NCBI GenBank assembly: GCA_002363615.1
Contig: DEWK01000005.1
Location: forward strand, 24,578 to 88,577
DNA from: Lachnospira sp. UBA3212
GTDB taxonomy: Bacteria > Bacillota > Clostridia > Lachnospirales > Lachnospiraceae
Reading direction: 5' to 3'
DNA length: 64,000 nucleotides
Positions 16,288 through 24,980 of this stretch are shown here, piece after piece. The notes below the pieces were generated by a model that was given only the letters and a program-made list of their open reading frames with translations, was not told where the DNA came from and did not search any database. The translations under genes and the position numbers were made by a program. Within the stretch, counting starts at the first letter, position 1. Each line of letters starts with the position of its first letter.

Positions 16288-17352
16288 TTACAACATTAAC
16301 TTCTTCTTCATACTTTCGTGATCATAAGATCTCTCTAAAGCCACCTGAGGGGTGATCGCATTATTGATACAAAGATCATATAAGTCATCATCCATCGTCT
16401 TCATACCAAGCTTATGACTAGTCTGAAGGGTAGAGTTAATCTGATAGGTCTTTGACTCACGAATCAAGTTACTAATCGCAGGATTATTAATCAACACCTC
16501 AAAAGCTGCAACTCGTCCGGCACCAGCGGCACGTGGAAGTAACTGCTGGAATACAATACACTGTAATACGGAAGCAAGCTGAATTCGAATCTGGTTTTGC
16601 TGATGTGGTGGGAAAACGTCGATCATACGGTCAATCGCATCCGCGGTACCATTGGTATGAAGGGTCGAGAATACCAAGTGACCAGTCTCGGCTGCGGTAA
16701 TAGCAGTCTGGATTGTCTCAAGGTCTCGCATCTCTCCTACAAGGATTACATCAGGATCTTCTCGAAGAGCAGCACGAAGAGCATAGGCATAGCTTCGTGT
16801 ATCCGCTCCAAGCTCTCTCTGATTTACATTCGATTTATCGTGGAAATGCACATACTCGATTGGGTCCTCAATCGTAATAATATGCTTAGGATACGTGTGG
16901 TTAACAATATTAACCATAGAAGCTAAGGTGGTAGACTTACCGGAACCAGTCGCTCCTGTTACAAGGACAAGACCTCTTGGTCTATGTGCCATATCCAAAA
17001 CAGCCTTAGGAATACCAAGTTCACGAGGACTTGGGATCTTTACAGGTAACAGTCGCATAACCATACCCATATGGCCCTTCTGTCTAAATACATTCACACG
17101 GAATCTAGCCTTATCAGAAATCTGATATGCAAAATCAGCCTCTCCGGTTTCATTAAATTCCTTCTGAGCATGTGGATCTGCATCTAACATTGGCTGAATC
17201 ACTGCTTCTGCATCTTCTGCAGTAAGAAATTCATCATCAAGTGGTACTAAGGCACCATCTACACGGATATATACTTCTCGATTCGAAGTAATATGAATAT
17301 CCGACGTACGACGGGTAATCGCCTTCTCCAAAATCTCATCAATTGTTCTCAT
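16288..17352 (-). CDS. pilT: Pilus retraction ATPase
   Basis: A 354-residue hexameric ATPase. Walker A GATGSGKST is at about 133-141, Asp box IITIEDPIEYV, Walker B DVILVGEMRDLET, and His box GHLVFSTLHTNG. The N-terminal PAS-like domain is short and there is no zinc loop, distinguishing it from PilB. It powers pilus retraction, hence twitching or DNA uptake. It lies between pilB (85 nt) and pilC (18 nt). Its presence shows the system is a dynamic pilus and not just a secretion pseudopilus. Confidence 0.95.
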   Translation of the reverse strand: MRTIDEILEKAITRRTSDIHITSNREVYIRVDGALVPLDDEFLTAEDAEAVIQPMLDADPHAQKEFNETGEADFAYQISDKARFRVNVFRQKGHMGMVMRLLPVKIPSPRELGIPKAVLDMAHRPRGLVLVTGATGSGKSTTLASMVNIVNHTYPKHIITIEDPIEYVHFHDKSNVNQRELGADTRSYAYALRAALREDPDVILVGEMRDLETIQTAITAAETGHLVFSTLHTNGTADAIDRMIDVFPPHQQNQIRIQLASVLQCIVFQQLLPRAAGAGRVAAFEVLINNPAISNLIRESKTYQINSTLQTSHKLGMKTMDDDLYDLCINNAITPQVALERSYDHESMKKKLML

Positions 17353-17437
17353 CTATTATCTCCTTTTAGTTAAGAGACTCCGTCTCCTCAATCTAGTATA
17401 TTATAGCACAGAACCTATCCGTCTTGCAACGCTAAAA

Positions 17438-19132
17438 TTAACTGTCGAAGGAAACTTTGATCATCTCCGGTACAGAAGTAATCCCCCTCTTTACAAGATT
17501 ACCTGCTGCCATATGAAGGGTATTCATACCATTCTTAATTGACTGTTCCTTGATTTCCTCTGCAGAACCACCGATTGCAATTACATGCTTCAATTCCTGA
17601 GTTACTTCCATGATTTCATAAACACCAATTCGGCCCTTGTAACCGGAACCGTTACACTTAGGACATCCCACAGGTTCATAAATAGTAAGTGGTTCAGCCG
17701 GATCTACATCAAGCATCTGCTTCTCAGACTCTGTTGCCTCACGAGCTCTCTTACACTCTGTGCAAAGACGACGAACAAGTCGCTGAGCAATAACACCTAC
17801 TAAGGCATCTGATAGCATATAAGATTCAATACCCATATCAAGCAAACGAGATACGGTAGCTGCAGATGAGTTTGTATGTAAGGTACTAACTACCAAATGT
17901 CCGGTAATCGCAGCCTGTACAGCGATACCTGCGGTCTCACCGTCTCGAATCTCTCCAATCATAATAATGTCCGGATCTTGTCGTAAGATGGATCTTAAGG
18001 CTGATGCAAAGGTTAATCCCGCTTTCGCATTCACGTGTACCTGGTTGATACCGTTAATATTCGCCTCAACAGGGTCCTCTACGGTGATAATATTAACATC
18101 TTCTGTATTTAACTCGCTTAAGGCGGTATAAAGTGTCGTAGATTTACCGGAACCGGTAGGTCCTGTTACCAGCACAATACCGTTTGGATTCGAAAGAATG
18201 TGATCGAAGACTTTCATCTCAGAATCACTAAATCCTAACATAGACTTATCTCTTGTTAAAGCCTGCTTTTGAGCAAGTCGCATTACGCACTTTTCTCCGT
18301 ATACGGTAGGAAGCATAGAAACTCGGATATCGTACTCAACACCATCTACAATGGAAGTAATACGACCATCTTGAGGTTTTCTCTTTTCTGCGATATCCAT
18401 CCCTCCCATAACCTTAAGTCGGGCAATAATCGCTGACTGAAGTGCTGCATCATAGGTAATCTGCTCATACAAAGCACCATCAATACGATAACGTACACGA
18501 ACCTTTGTTTCCAAAGCTTCTACATGAATATCGGAAGTTCCTAAACGAGCTGCCGACTCAATCATCTGATTCACCAAAAGAACAATTGGAGAATTGGAAA
18601 GATTATCTACTCCTCCCTCTTCTTCTGTACCATACATTGCTTCACGTTCCTTTGTGAACTGCTCCGCAACGTTCATAGCTTCCGCATTACCGAATACCTT
18701 ATCTAAGGCAAGGGAAATATCTCTTGCTGTTGCAATATAAGTTTCAACTTCCTTACCGGTAATCAGGTGAATATCATCCACGGCATTCATGTTGTCAGGG
18801 TCTGCCATAGCTACCTTAACAACGTTCATAAGCTCATCTACTTCAAATGGAATCGCCTCATACTTACGACACTGAGCGCCTGTCATTAAGCCAGTGATTT
18901 CTGCAGGGATATCCATCAGTGATGGAGTAACCATCTCAATATGTAACTGGTTTGAAAGAGCTCTTGTAATCTGTTCTTCCGTTGCCATTCCAGATTCTAC
19001 TACAATCTCACCAATCTTCTTTTCCGGATTCGCTTTACGAATCTCCATGACCTGTTCAAATTGTTCGTCGGTGATTACTCCTTCATCGATCAGCATCTCA
19101 CCAAGACGCTTTTTTCGTCTAAATTCTGCCAT
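17438..19132 (-). CDS. pilB: Pilus extension ATPase
   Basis: A 564-residue GspE/PilB family ATPase. An N-terminal MshEN/GspE-N domain (1-160; LGEMLIDEGVITDEQFEQVM) is followed by the N2 and ATPase domains. Walker A GPTGSGKST is near 324-332, Asp box NIITVEDPVEANI, Walker B DIIMIGEIRDGET, His box GHLVVSTLHTNSS. The zinc-binding insertion has CTECKRA and CPKCNGSGYKGR, the tetracysteine motif of extension ATPases. MshEN domains in some relatives bind c-di-GMP; I cannot confirm the full motif here. It is the first gene of pilB-pilT-pilC. Confidence 0.95.
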   Translation of the reverse strand: MAEFRRKKRLGEMLIDEGVITDEQFEQVMEIRKANPEKKIGEIVVESGMATEEQITRALSNQLHIEMVTPSLMDIPAEITGLMTGAQCRKYEAIPFEVDELMNVVKVAMADPDNMNAVDDIHLITGKEVETYIATARDISLALDKVFGNAEAMNVAEQFTKEREAMYGTEEEGGVDNLSNSPIVLLVNQMIESAARLGTSDIHVEALETKVRVRYRIDGALYEQITYDAALQSAIIARLKVMGGMDIAEKRKPQDGRITSIVDGVEYDIRVSMLPTVYGEKCVMRLAQKQALTRDKSMLGFSDSEMKVFDHILSNPNGIVLVTGPTGSGKSTTLYTALSELNTEDVNIITVEDPVEANINGINQVHVNAKAGLTFASALRSILRQDPDIIMIGEIRDGETAGIAVQAAITGHLVVSTLHTNSSAATVSRLLDMGIESYMLSDALVGVIAQRLVRRLCTECKRAREATESEKQMLDVDPAEPLTIYEPVGCPKCNGSGYKGRIGVYEIMEVTQELKHVIAIGGSAEEIKEQSIKNGMNTLHMAAGNLVKRGITSVPEMIKVSFDS

Positions 19133-19174
19133 TCAATTGACCTCCTAATTATCTCTTTTCTCACTTTTTCCTTA

Positions 19175-19216
19175 AAAAAGACAGCAACTTGATAGGATCT
19201 CTCCCATCAAGTTGCT
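19175..19216 (-). terminator. Terminator of the upstream surface-protein gene
   Basis: Stem AGCAACTTGAT/ATCAAGTTGCT (11 bp perfect) followed by GTCTTTTTT on the minus strand. It also separates that gene from pilB. Confidence 0.9.
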
Positions 19217-19229
19217 GATCATAAACTTA

Positions 19230-20126
19230 CTAGTTATTATCGTCGTCGTCAAGAGGAGCGACTTTAGACTTATTCTTTAATACTGTTCCAAAAATCACAA
19301 TTACTACAATGATAACAATTGCAACCACAAATCCAATAATTACAATCGGACTAAACGCTGATTTCTTTTTTTCATCAGACTTTTCACTTGTTCCTGTTGC
19401 AGCTGAATCATCTGAACTTGAATTTGATCCGGATGCGCTAATTCCTACATTGTCACCTAGATAAAAATCAACATTGCTTACTGTCGCATTCAATTCATCA
19501 AATCCAATTGCTCTCCACCAAGTTCCTCCTCCAATACCAACCTTAGTACATGTGCTAGATAGCCACTTAAGAACAGAACTGTAGTCACCATCATAGTTTT
19601 CCTGAGAACCTGTTGACTTGTCATCTAAAACGGTCTGGTCATAACACTTAACACCATCTAAGTATACTGCAAATTGCTTTGGGAGAATGACAATCTGAAC
19701 ATGTCCACCATTGCCGCCTAACCAATCCTTCACCAAAGCGTAATTAGACATATTCGCATCAAAGTATCCATCTCCGGTATTTGCACCAAGGTAAGAACCT
19801 GAAGTAAAGTAAAGTAACTGGGTATAACCATCATTGTAGAATGAAATAATACCGGATAAAATCTTTACCTGTTCAATATTCTCAATATCAAACTCTACGG
19901 TGATACCGTTAGAAGTATCCAAACCCAAGTATGGATTCTCTTCTGAATAAGCCGGATCAAACTGTGCGTTACCGTTTGCATCCGTCTGACCATTCTCCAC
20001 AACCTCTGAAGTATCGATTGGTCCTGAGATAGATTTAATCTTATCTCCTCCGCCAGCAAATGCTGTTACGCTACATGCGAGTGTCAAAACTGTCGTACCT
20101 AAAAAGGCTAAAAGCTTCTTTCTCAT
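19230..20126 (-). CDS. Secreted, membrane-anchored LamG-like protein (paralogue A)
   Basis: 298 residues from ATG at 20126, chosen because AAGGAGG sits 8 nt upstream and a clean signal peptide follows (MRKKLLAFLGTTVLTLACSVTAFA). About 200 extracellular residues resemble a concanavalin/LamG-type jelly roll (LGLDTSNGITVEFDIEN, QFAVYLDGVKCYDQ, VSNVDFYLGDN). A Ser-rich linker then precedes one TM helix (FSPIVIIGFVVAIVIIVVIV) and a short tail NKSKVAPLDDDDNN. The family is not one I can name. A paralogue lies 240 nt upstream, and pilB follows. A surface lectin or adhesin role is inferred from fold and topology. Confidence 0.72.
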   Translation of the reverse strand: MRKKLLAFLGTTVLTLACSVTAFAGGGDKIKSISGPIDTSEVVENGQTDANGNAQFDPAYSEENPYLGLDTSNGITVEFDIENIEQVKILSGIISFYNDGYTQLLYFTSGSYLGANTGDGYFDANMSNYALVKDWLGGNGGHVQIVILPKQFAVYLDGVKCYDQTVLDDKSTGSQENYDGDYSSVLKWLSSTCTKVGIGGGTWWRAIGFDELNATVSNVDFYLGDNVGISASGSNSSSDDSAATGTSEKSDEKKKSAFSPIVIIGFVVAIVIIVVIVIFGTVLKNKSKVAPLDDDDNN

Positions 20127-20213
20127 TGTAATTTCCTCCTTCTTTTTGATTTCACACATTCACAGTCCCTTTTTCCCTCTTGCTGCGAATCGTTACTCTC
20201 ATTTGATAGGAAT

Positions 20214-20242
20214 ATTTTACGACCATCTTGTTAAAAAGTCAA
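20214..20242 (-). promoter_or_regulatory. Promoter of paralogue A
   Basis: TTGACT-N17-TAAAAT on the minus strand, about 85 nt upstream of the chosen start codon. Confidence 0.7.
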
Positions 20243-20315
20243 TGTAAAACACTCAAAAAATCAAACTTATCCACATTTTTTTATACGGAATTACTAAAAA
20301 CTGTGTTTTTTTTAT

Positions 20316-20357
20316 GAAAAAAAAAGATCAAATTCGAAGTATTTTCGAACTTGATCT
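20316..20357 (-). terminator. Terminator of paralogue B
   Basis: Stem AGATCAAGTTCGAA/TTCGAATTTGATCT (14 bp with one G-T pair), then nine T on the minus strand. Confidence 0.92.
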
Positions 20358-20370
20358 TCCACTTTCTTAA

Positions 20371-21339
20371 TTAGTCATCGATGGAACGTACCTTAGACTT
20401 ATTACTATTCACTACAAAAAGAACAATTACAACTGCAGCAATTACTACGATTAAAGCAATGATAATTACAATAATATTAGCCGTATTTTCACTCTTCTTT
20501 GCCTCTGTATCTGCTCCACTCTTAGCAGTCTCTGCCACCGTATCCTTTTCTACAGAAGAATCGGAAGAATCTGCATCCTCAGCAACCTGAGTATCTGATG
20601 TAGTTGAACCAGCAGTCGTATGTAATTCTACACCTTCCGGTGGAACCTCGCCTAAGTAGAAACGAACGTTACGTACGGAACAGTTTGCCTCATCGAAGTC
20701 AACCGCTCTCCAGAACGAACCGGTTCCAAGTTCAAACGTACTTGCCTTTCCGCCTAACCAATCTAAAAGATCGGTGAAATTATAATTCCCCTCGTCATCT
20801 AAAGTCTTCCAACCATCAAGTCCTGCTTCCTTAATCATCGACTGATCATACTGAAGCACACCGCCATAATATACCTGGAAGGCATCCTTTTCAATACAAA
20901 TACGAAGTTCTCCATCACCATTATCTTTCATAAAACTCTTATATGGTAAGTACTCATCTGCGTGATTCGCATCAAATACTTGATCACCACCAAGGTTTAC
21001 ACCAAAGAAACCATCCAAAAGCATGAACATTCTCTGTCTCTCGGCAGCATCCCTAAAACCAAAAATAGTTGCGAAGTTATTCACATAACCAACATCGCTA
21101 ATCTCCATCGAAATTGTTACACCGTCTGATGTATTTAATCCATAAAATGGATTATCCATAGAATAGACCGGTCCGAACTGGTCTACCCCATCTGCATTCT
21201 GAGTTCCATCAGCCTCTACCTTACTTAAATCGTAACTTTCCGGAATCGATGCGATCTCATCTCCTGCTGCGAACGCTGGCAATGCGCCAAGCATCGAAAT
21301 TGCTGTTGTTGCAAGTACTACTCTTATTCCCTTTCTCAT
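20371..21339 (-). CDS. Secreted, membrane-anchored LamG-like protein (paralogue B)
   Basis: 322 residues. A signal peptide (MRKGIRVVLATTAISMLGALPAFA) is followed by a domain similar to paralogue A throughout: SYDLSKVEADGTQNADG, YSMDNPFYGLNTSDGVTISMEI, FQVYYGGVLQYDQ, FWRAVDFDEANCSVRNVRFYLGE. An acidic Ser/Asp/Glu linker (about 235-280) leads to one TM helix (IIVIIIALIVVIAAVVIVLFVV) and the tail NSNKSKVRSIDD. Both paralogues share the NKSKV tail. Each gene has its own promoter and terminator, so they are separately controlled. Function unknown. Confidence 0.72.
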   Translation of the reverse strand: MRKGIRVVLATTAISMLGALPAFAAGDEIASIPESYDLSKVEADGTQNADGVDQFGPVYSMDNPFYGLNTSDGVTISMEISDVGYVNNFATIFGFRDAAERQRMFMLLDGFFGVNLGGDQVFDANHADEYLPYKSFMKDNGDGELRICIEKDAFQVYYGGVLQYDQSMIKEAGLDGWKTLDDEGNYNFTDLLDWLGGKASTFELGTGSFWRAVDFDEANCSVRNVRFYLGEVPPEGVELHTTAGSTTSDTQVAEDADSSDSSVEKDTVAETAKSGADTEAKKSENTANIIVIIIALIVVIAAVVIVLFVVNSNKSKVRSIDD

Positions 21340-21398
21340 TGGAACCTCCTGTAAAATAATAAAACAATAAACTCATTCGCCTACTAAAAAGCATGGTT

Positions 21399-21427
21399 AT
21401 TATAGCAAAGCATTTTCGTCAAAACAA
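21399..21427 (-). promoter_or_regulatory. Promoter of paralogue B
   Basis: TTGTTT-N17-TATAAT on the minus strand, about 60 nt upstream of the start codon. The region 21340-21566 holds nothing else but the following tRNA terminator. Confidence 0.65.
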
Positions 21428-21530
21428 CTATAAGAATTCATAAAAAAGAGTTTTATTTTTGTCATTTTATTGTTTTTTTATACAATTGCTTTTTTCGTGA
21501 AGAAGCAAGGATAAGGTTTCATTTTTAGAC

Positions 21531-21564
21531 ATAAAAAAAATCCCTAGTAAATACCAGGGATTTT
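21531..21564 (-). terminator. Terminator of the eight-tRNA cluster
   Basis: Minus-strand AAATCCCTGGT/ACTAGGGATTT hairpin with an ATTT loop, followed by a run of T. Confidence 0.9.
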
Positions 21565-21566
21565 CA

Positions 21567-21640
21567 TGTGCCTGACATGATTCGAACACGCGACCTTCTG
21601 GTCCGTAGCCAGACGCTCTATCCAGCTGAGCTACAAGCAC
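21567..21640 (-). tRNA. tRNA-Arg(ACG)
   Basis: Acceptor GTGCTTG/CAGGCAC, anticodon loop CTACGGA (ACG). The wobble A is presumably edited to inosine. Last gene of the cluster. Confidence 0.95.
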
Positions 21641-21726
21641 ATATGAGATAATCTCGACAATAAGAGATTATACATGGATATTATTAAAAATGCAAGTGTT
21701 TTTTTGCATCCTAATAAGCAAAAGGA

Positions 21727-21812
21727 TGCCGGCGATCGGAATCGAACCGATACGGGAGGTTAGTCCCGCAGGATTTTAAGTCCTGTGCGTCTGCCAGTTC
21801 CGCCACGCCGGC
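21727..21812 (-). tRNA. tRNA-Leu(TAA)
   Basis: Acceptor GCCGGCG/CGCCGGC, anticodon loop CTTAAAA (TAA). A long variable arm (CGGGACTAACCTCCCG) marks it as class II. Confidence 0.95.
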
Positions 21813-21816
21813 AAAA

Positions 21817-21889
21817 TGGGACCTATAGGGCTCGAACCTATGACCCTCTGCTTGTAAGGCAGATGCTCTCCCAGCTGAGCTAAGATCCC
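21817..21889 (-). tRNA. tRNA-Val(TAC)
   Basis: Acceptor GGGATCT/AGGTCCC, anticodon loop CTTACAA (TAC). Confidence 0.95.
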
Positions 21890-21922
21890 TTTTACTAATT
21901 GTGTCAAAGCTTGCACTTCAAA

Positions 21923-21996
21923 CGACCCGAGAGGGGTTCGAACCCTCGACCTCCGCCGTGACAGGGCGGCGCTCTAACCAACTGAGCCACCGGGCC
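21923..21996 (-). tRNA. tRNA-Asp(GTC)
   Basis: Anticodon loop CTGTCAC (GTC) and discriminator G as expected for aspartate. The acceptor contains two G-T pairs. Confidence 0.95.
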
Positions 21997-22034
21997 TTAT
22001 TCTTTTGTTTTCGCTGATTCCTTTAGCTTTTGAG

Positions 22035-22108
22035 TGGACCTTCGGGGACTCGAACCCAGGACCGATCGGTTATGAGCCGACTGCTCTCACCAACTGAGCT
22101 AAAGGTCC
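22035..22108 (-). tRNA. tRNA-Met(CAT), probably elongator
   Basis: Anticodon loop CTCATAA (CAT). The acceptor G1-C72 is fully paired and the anticodon stem lacks three consecutive G-C pairs, so it is not the initiator. A tRNA-Ile2 with modified C34 cannot be fully excluded. Confidence 0.88.
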
Positions 22109-22124
22109 ATAATTATTAAACAAA

Positions 22125-22197
22125 AGCCGATGATCGGACTCGAACCGATAACCTGCTGATTACAAATCAGCTGCTCTGCCAATTGAGCCACATCGGC
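22125..22197 (-). tRNA. tRNA-Thr(TGT)
   Basis: Acceptor GCCGATG/CATCGGC, anticodon loop TTTGTAA (TGT). Confidence 0.95.
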
Positions 22198-22222
22198 ACT
22201 GTAAGAATCAACTTCTTATCTA

Positions 22223-22294
22223 TGACCCCAACGAGATTCGAACTCGTGTTACCGCCGTGAAAGGGCGATGTCTTAACCGCTTGACCATGGGGCC
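22223..22294 (-). tRNA. tRNA-Glu(TTC)
   Basis: Acceptor GGCCCCA/TGGGGTC, anticodon loop CTTTCAC (TTC). First gene of the cluster. A perfect 9-bp hairpin (TTCGCTGTC/GACAGCGAA, 22299-22319) stands directly upstream. Confidence 0.95.
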
Positions 22295-22322
22295 TCTTTT
22301 CGCTGTCAGCGACAGCGAAATT

Positions 22323-22351
22323 AATATAACATACTTAAACTTTTTTTGCAA
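22323..22351 (-). promoter_or_regulatory. Probable promoter of the eight-tRNA cluster
   Basis: TTGCAA-N17-TATATT on the minus strand, overlapping the 3' end of the YfhO-like gene. The same -35 hexamer TTGCAA precedes tRNA-Asn. Confidence 0.5.
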
Positions 22352-24875
22352 GAACTTTTTTTATCAATGGATATAAAGCTAAGACTAGGTAAATGAAAAA
22401 ACTAATCCCGCTAAAAATCATCCCTGACTTCCAGCCAACGGAAATGTAATGTAATTCAATGATATGGTCGCCAGATTCAAGTTCCACTGAAAGGAAGGCA
22501 CCTAATGCTTTCTCTACCTTGGTTTTTTCTCCGTCAACATAGATTTCCCACCCCTTATCATATGGAATCGAAAGGAAGAGTTTCCCCTTCTCCTTGCAAC
22601 TAACCTTTCCTACCAGCCCTGTCGAGCTTTCTTTGGTAACTTGAAGTTTCTTATCTTCCATCTCCTCCATTACTTTTTTATAGACGTCCCAATCAAAGTA
22701 GTAAAGTTTTACCTTTGGTTTTTCAATTTCCTGACTTTTTTTCGTCTTTATGGTAATCCGATCCCCAGACTTAAAATTCCCCAGTGCCTGAATATAAGAA
22801 AAATCACCACTTGGGCACTGCAAGATTGTTTCCTGATCCCCACACGCTACCTTCGCTTCAATTACCTCTTCTTCCAAAAAACTCACATATAAATCCACGT
22901 CATTTTCCGGCTCAATGGTAATCCTTCCCCCTTCTTGTTGATAGGGATAAGGAAGAAAGACATCCCCCCCAGCTCCTAATTGTCTGGCTAAGGCATTTAG
23001 ATTTTCAAAAGCATCCTCTCCTTCTAGCGTCAGGTCCTTTTTAGTAACAAAGCCCTTTCCTAACGAATACAGGTACTTGGTAGCCTGAAGCTGGATTTGC
23101 ATTCCATATTTTCCTTCCCAGGAAATCAATTCTTCCCCCATATTTGCTTCCTCTGAGAAGAAACTGCCAGCCTTATCTTCCATTAGGCAAGAGACTCCCA
23201 ACATGGATTTGGTTACAGGTGTTAACCCCCTGCTTGCAAAATAATTTCCACCACCCAACAGGCCCACTTTCCTATAAAATTCAATCACATCTTTTGAAAC
23301 ATAAGACGAAAAGAAGGAAATACCAGAATACCCGTAGGCCAGGCCGTCGTTGTATTCTGAAAGATCTTTGTACTCTATTCGTTCTCCCTTCTTTATTTTC
23401 TCTTCTTGCAAGTAAGAAGCCAATCCAATCCGGTCATAATCCGTAAACAGTTTATTTCCTGATTGAATCACCACCTGATCTTTGGTTACCCCCACATGAC
23501 AGACCAATTCTCCTACAAGAACGAATAAAAGCAATGTCTGGCAAAGACTTCTCTTCTTTCCCATAGAAAATGCCACAAGCAGGATCAGATAAAGTAAAAA
23601 GAATCCCACATTGAACCATAAAAGATCGGATTTCGAATCATAGAATAAAGCTCCTGACATAAGAAGGCCTGAGAGCCCAAGCCCTAGTAGCAATCGTTTT
23701 TTTGAAAGACTCGTAATCTTAAGCATCACCTCTACAAATAAGATTGCCACAAGGAAGCTATAAAGAAAAGCCTGTCTTGCCGGAACATTTCTAGGATAAT
23801 GGAAGCCATGCCATAAGTAAGAAAGACTTGAAAGGTTAAAACTAAGCAATAAAAAACTAAGCAAGGCAAACATTCCTATTTTTTCTCTCCTGGATATTCC
23901 GGAAAGCAAGAGGAAAAGTGGCAGGATCAAGAACGCCAAGAGTGAAGAATAAATATTAGGAAGGTCACTGGCAAGAACCGATATCTTAGAATCCAGTAGT
24001 GACTGTCCCAATAAGGCAGCCCAAGAAAAATAGGTATGAAACCCTTCTTTCACATTCGAGTCGGTTCTTACAGAAGAAAGATGGACAAGTGCCGGAAGAA
24101 TCCAGCACATAGCCATTCCTGCCGATAGAATGGAACTTCCTGCAAAAAGCAAACCACGCCTGATAAACACTCGTCCCTTTACAGATTGAATCACCGTTTT
24201 TACAAGGAACCAAAGGACTAAAAAGATGCAAATAGAGATTGAGAAATAATAATTACTTATGATACAGAAACCTAGCATCAGACAATAAAATCTCCACTTG
24301 CCTTCTTCCAACAGCCAATCCAGGCCTAATAAAACCAGTGGAAAAAGAACAATACAATCTCCCCAGATAATATTATATCCATAAGCCACAAAGTAACCTG
24401 ACAAGGCATAGATACAAGAAGCCACAATATAAAGAACCTTCAGATTCCCCTTCTTCTTACATTGATAGTAGGTGAAGGATAAGGCACTAAGTTCTCCTTG
24501 GATTAAAACAATCCACTCCATTAAAACCATCTGATGGTCTAAGTCATTAAAAAAGCCGGGAGCAATTTTACATCCAAGGAATAACAGAAGATTCCAAGGA
24601 CTTGCCAGATAAAAAGCCATCTGGCTGGGAAAGTCTCCCCCTAGTCCTACTCTCCAGGAATAGGACAAACTCTCCCCAAGGGTATACTTTCGAATTAATT
24701 CCCGATAAAAAGGTAAAAACTGTCCCTGTAAATCATTTTTCAAGTAATAGTCCATTCCATACGGCCATACACCATAAATTGCCATCATAGCAAACAGAAT
24801 TACCATAGGCATAGTGACCGCTAAAAGTATGAACAGCCCCTTCTTTTGTTTTTCTGTTATCTCTGTAAATCCCAT
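22335..24875 (-). CDS. YfhO-family polytopic membrane protein (GT-C-like glycosyltransferase fold)
   Basis: 846 residues from ATG at 24875 (MGFTEITEK), preferred because GAGGGAG precedes it; the longer reading frame has no such site. There are about 12-13 TM helices in the first 480 residues, a soluble extracellular beta-rich region (about 490-815), and a final TM helix. Features typical of YfhO: PYGMDYYLKNDLQGQFLPFYRELIRKY in the first loop, GLGGDFPSQMAFYLASPWNLL, and C-terminal SIPYDKGWEIYVDGEK. YfhO proteins are implicated in glycosylating teichoic acids or other envelope polymers. The acceptor here is unknown. Confidence 0.85.
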   Translation of the reverse strand: MGFTEITEKQKKGLFILLAVTMPMVILFAMMAIYGVWPYGMDYYLKNDLQGQFLPFYRELIRKYTLGESLSYSWRVGLGGDFPSQMAFYLASPWNLLLFLGCKIAPGFFNDLDHQMVLMEWIVLIQGELSALSFTYYQCKKKGNLKVLYIVASCIYALSGYFVAYGYNIIWGDCIVLFPLVLLGLDWLLEEGKWRFYCLMLGFCIISNYYFSISICIFLVLWFLVKTVIQSVKGRVFIRRGLLFAGSSILSAGMAMCWILPALVHLSSVRTDSNVKEGFHTYFSWAALLGQSLLDSKISVLASDLPNIYSSLLAFLILPLFLLLSGISRREKIGMFALLSFLLLSFNLSSLSYLWHGFHYPRNVPARQAFLYSFLVAILFVEVMLKITSLSKKRLLLGLGLSGLLMSGALFYDSKSDLLWFNVGFFLLYLILLVAFSMGKKRSLCQTLLLFVLVGELVCHVGVTKDQVVIQSGNKLFTDYDRIGLASYLQEEKIKKGERIEYKDLSEYNDGLAYGYSGISFFSSYVSKDVIEFYRKVGLLGGGNYFASRGLTPVTKSMLGVSCLMEDKAGSFFSEEANMGEELISWEGKYGMQIQLQATKYLYSLGKGFVTKKDLTLEGEDAFENLNALARQLGAGGDVFLPYPYQQEGGRITIEPENDVDLYVSFLEEEVIEAKVACGDQETILQCPSGDFSYIQALGNFKSGDRITIKTKKSQEIEKPKVKLYYFDWDVYKKVMEEMEDKKLQVTKESSTGLVGKVSCKEKGKLFLSIPYDKGWEIYVDGEKTKVEKALGAFLSVELESGDHIIELHYISVGWKSGMIFSGISFFIYLVLALYPLIKKVLAKKV

Positions 24876-24930
24876 AAATTTCTCCCTCGATTTTTTTGAC
24901 AATTTATTATAACACATTCTTCCCGAAAAG

Positions 24931-24966
24931 AAAAAAGAGCCGGTACATGACCATATGCGCCGACTC
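24931..24966 (-). terminator. Terminator of the BspA-like gene
   Basis: Minus-strand GAGTCGG/CCGGCTC stem with a 16-nt loop, then TTTTTT. Confidence 0.8.
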
Positions 24967-24980
24967 TCCTTCTATGATTC

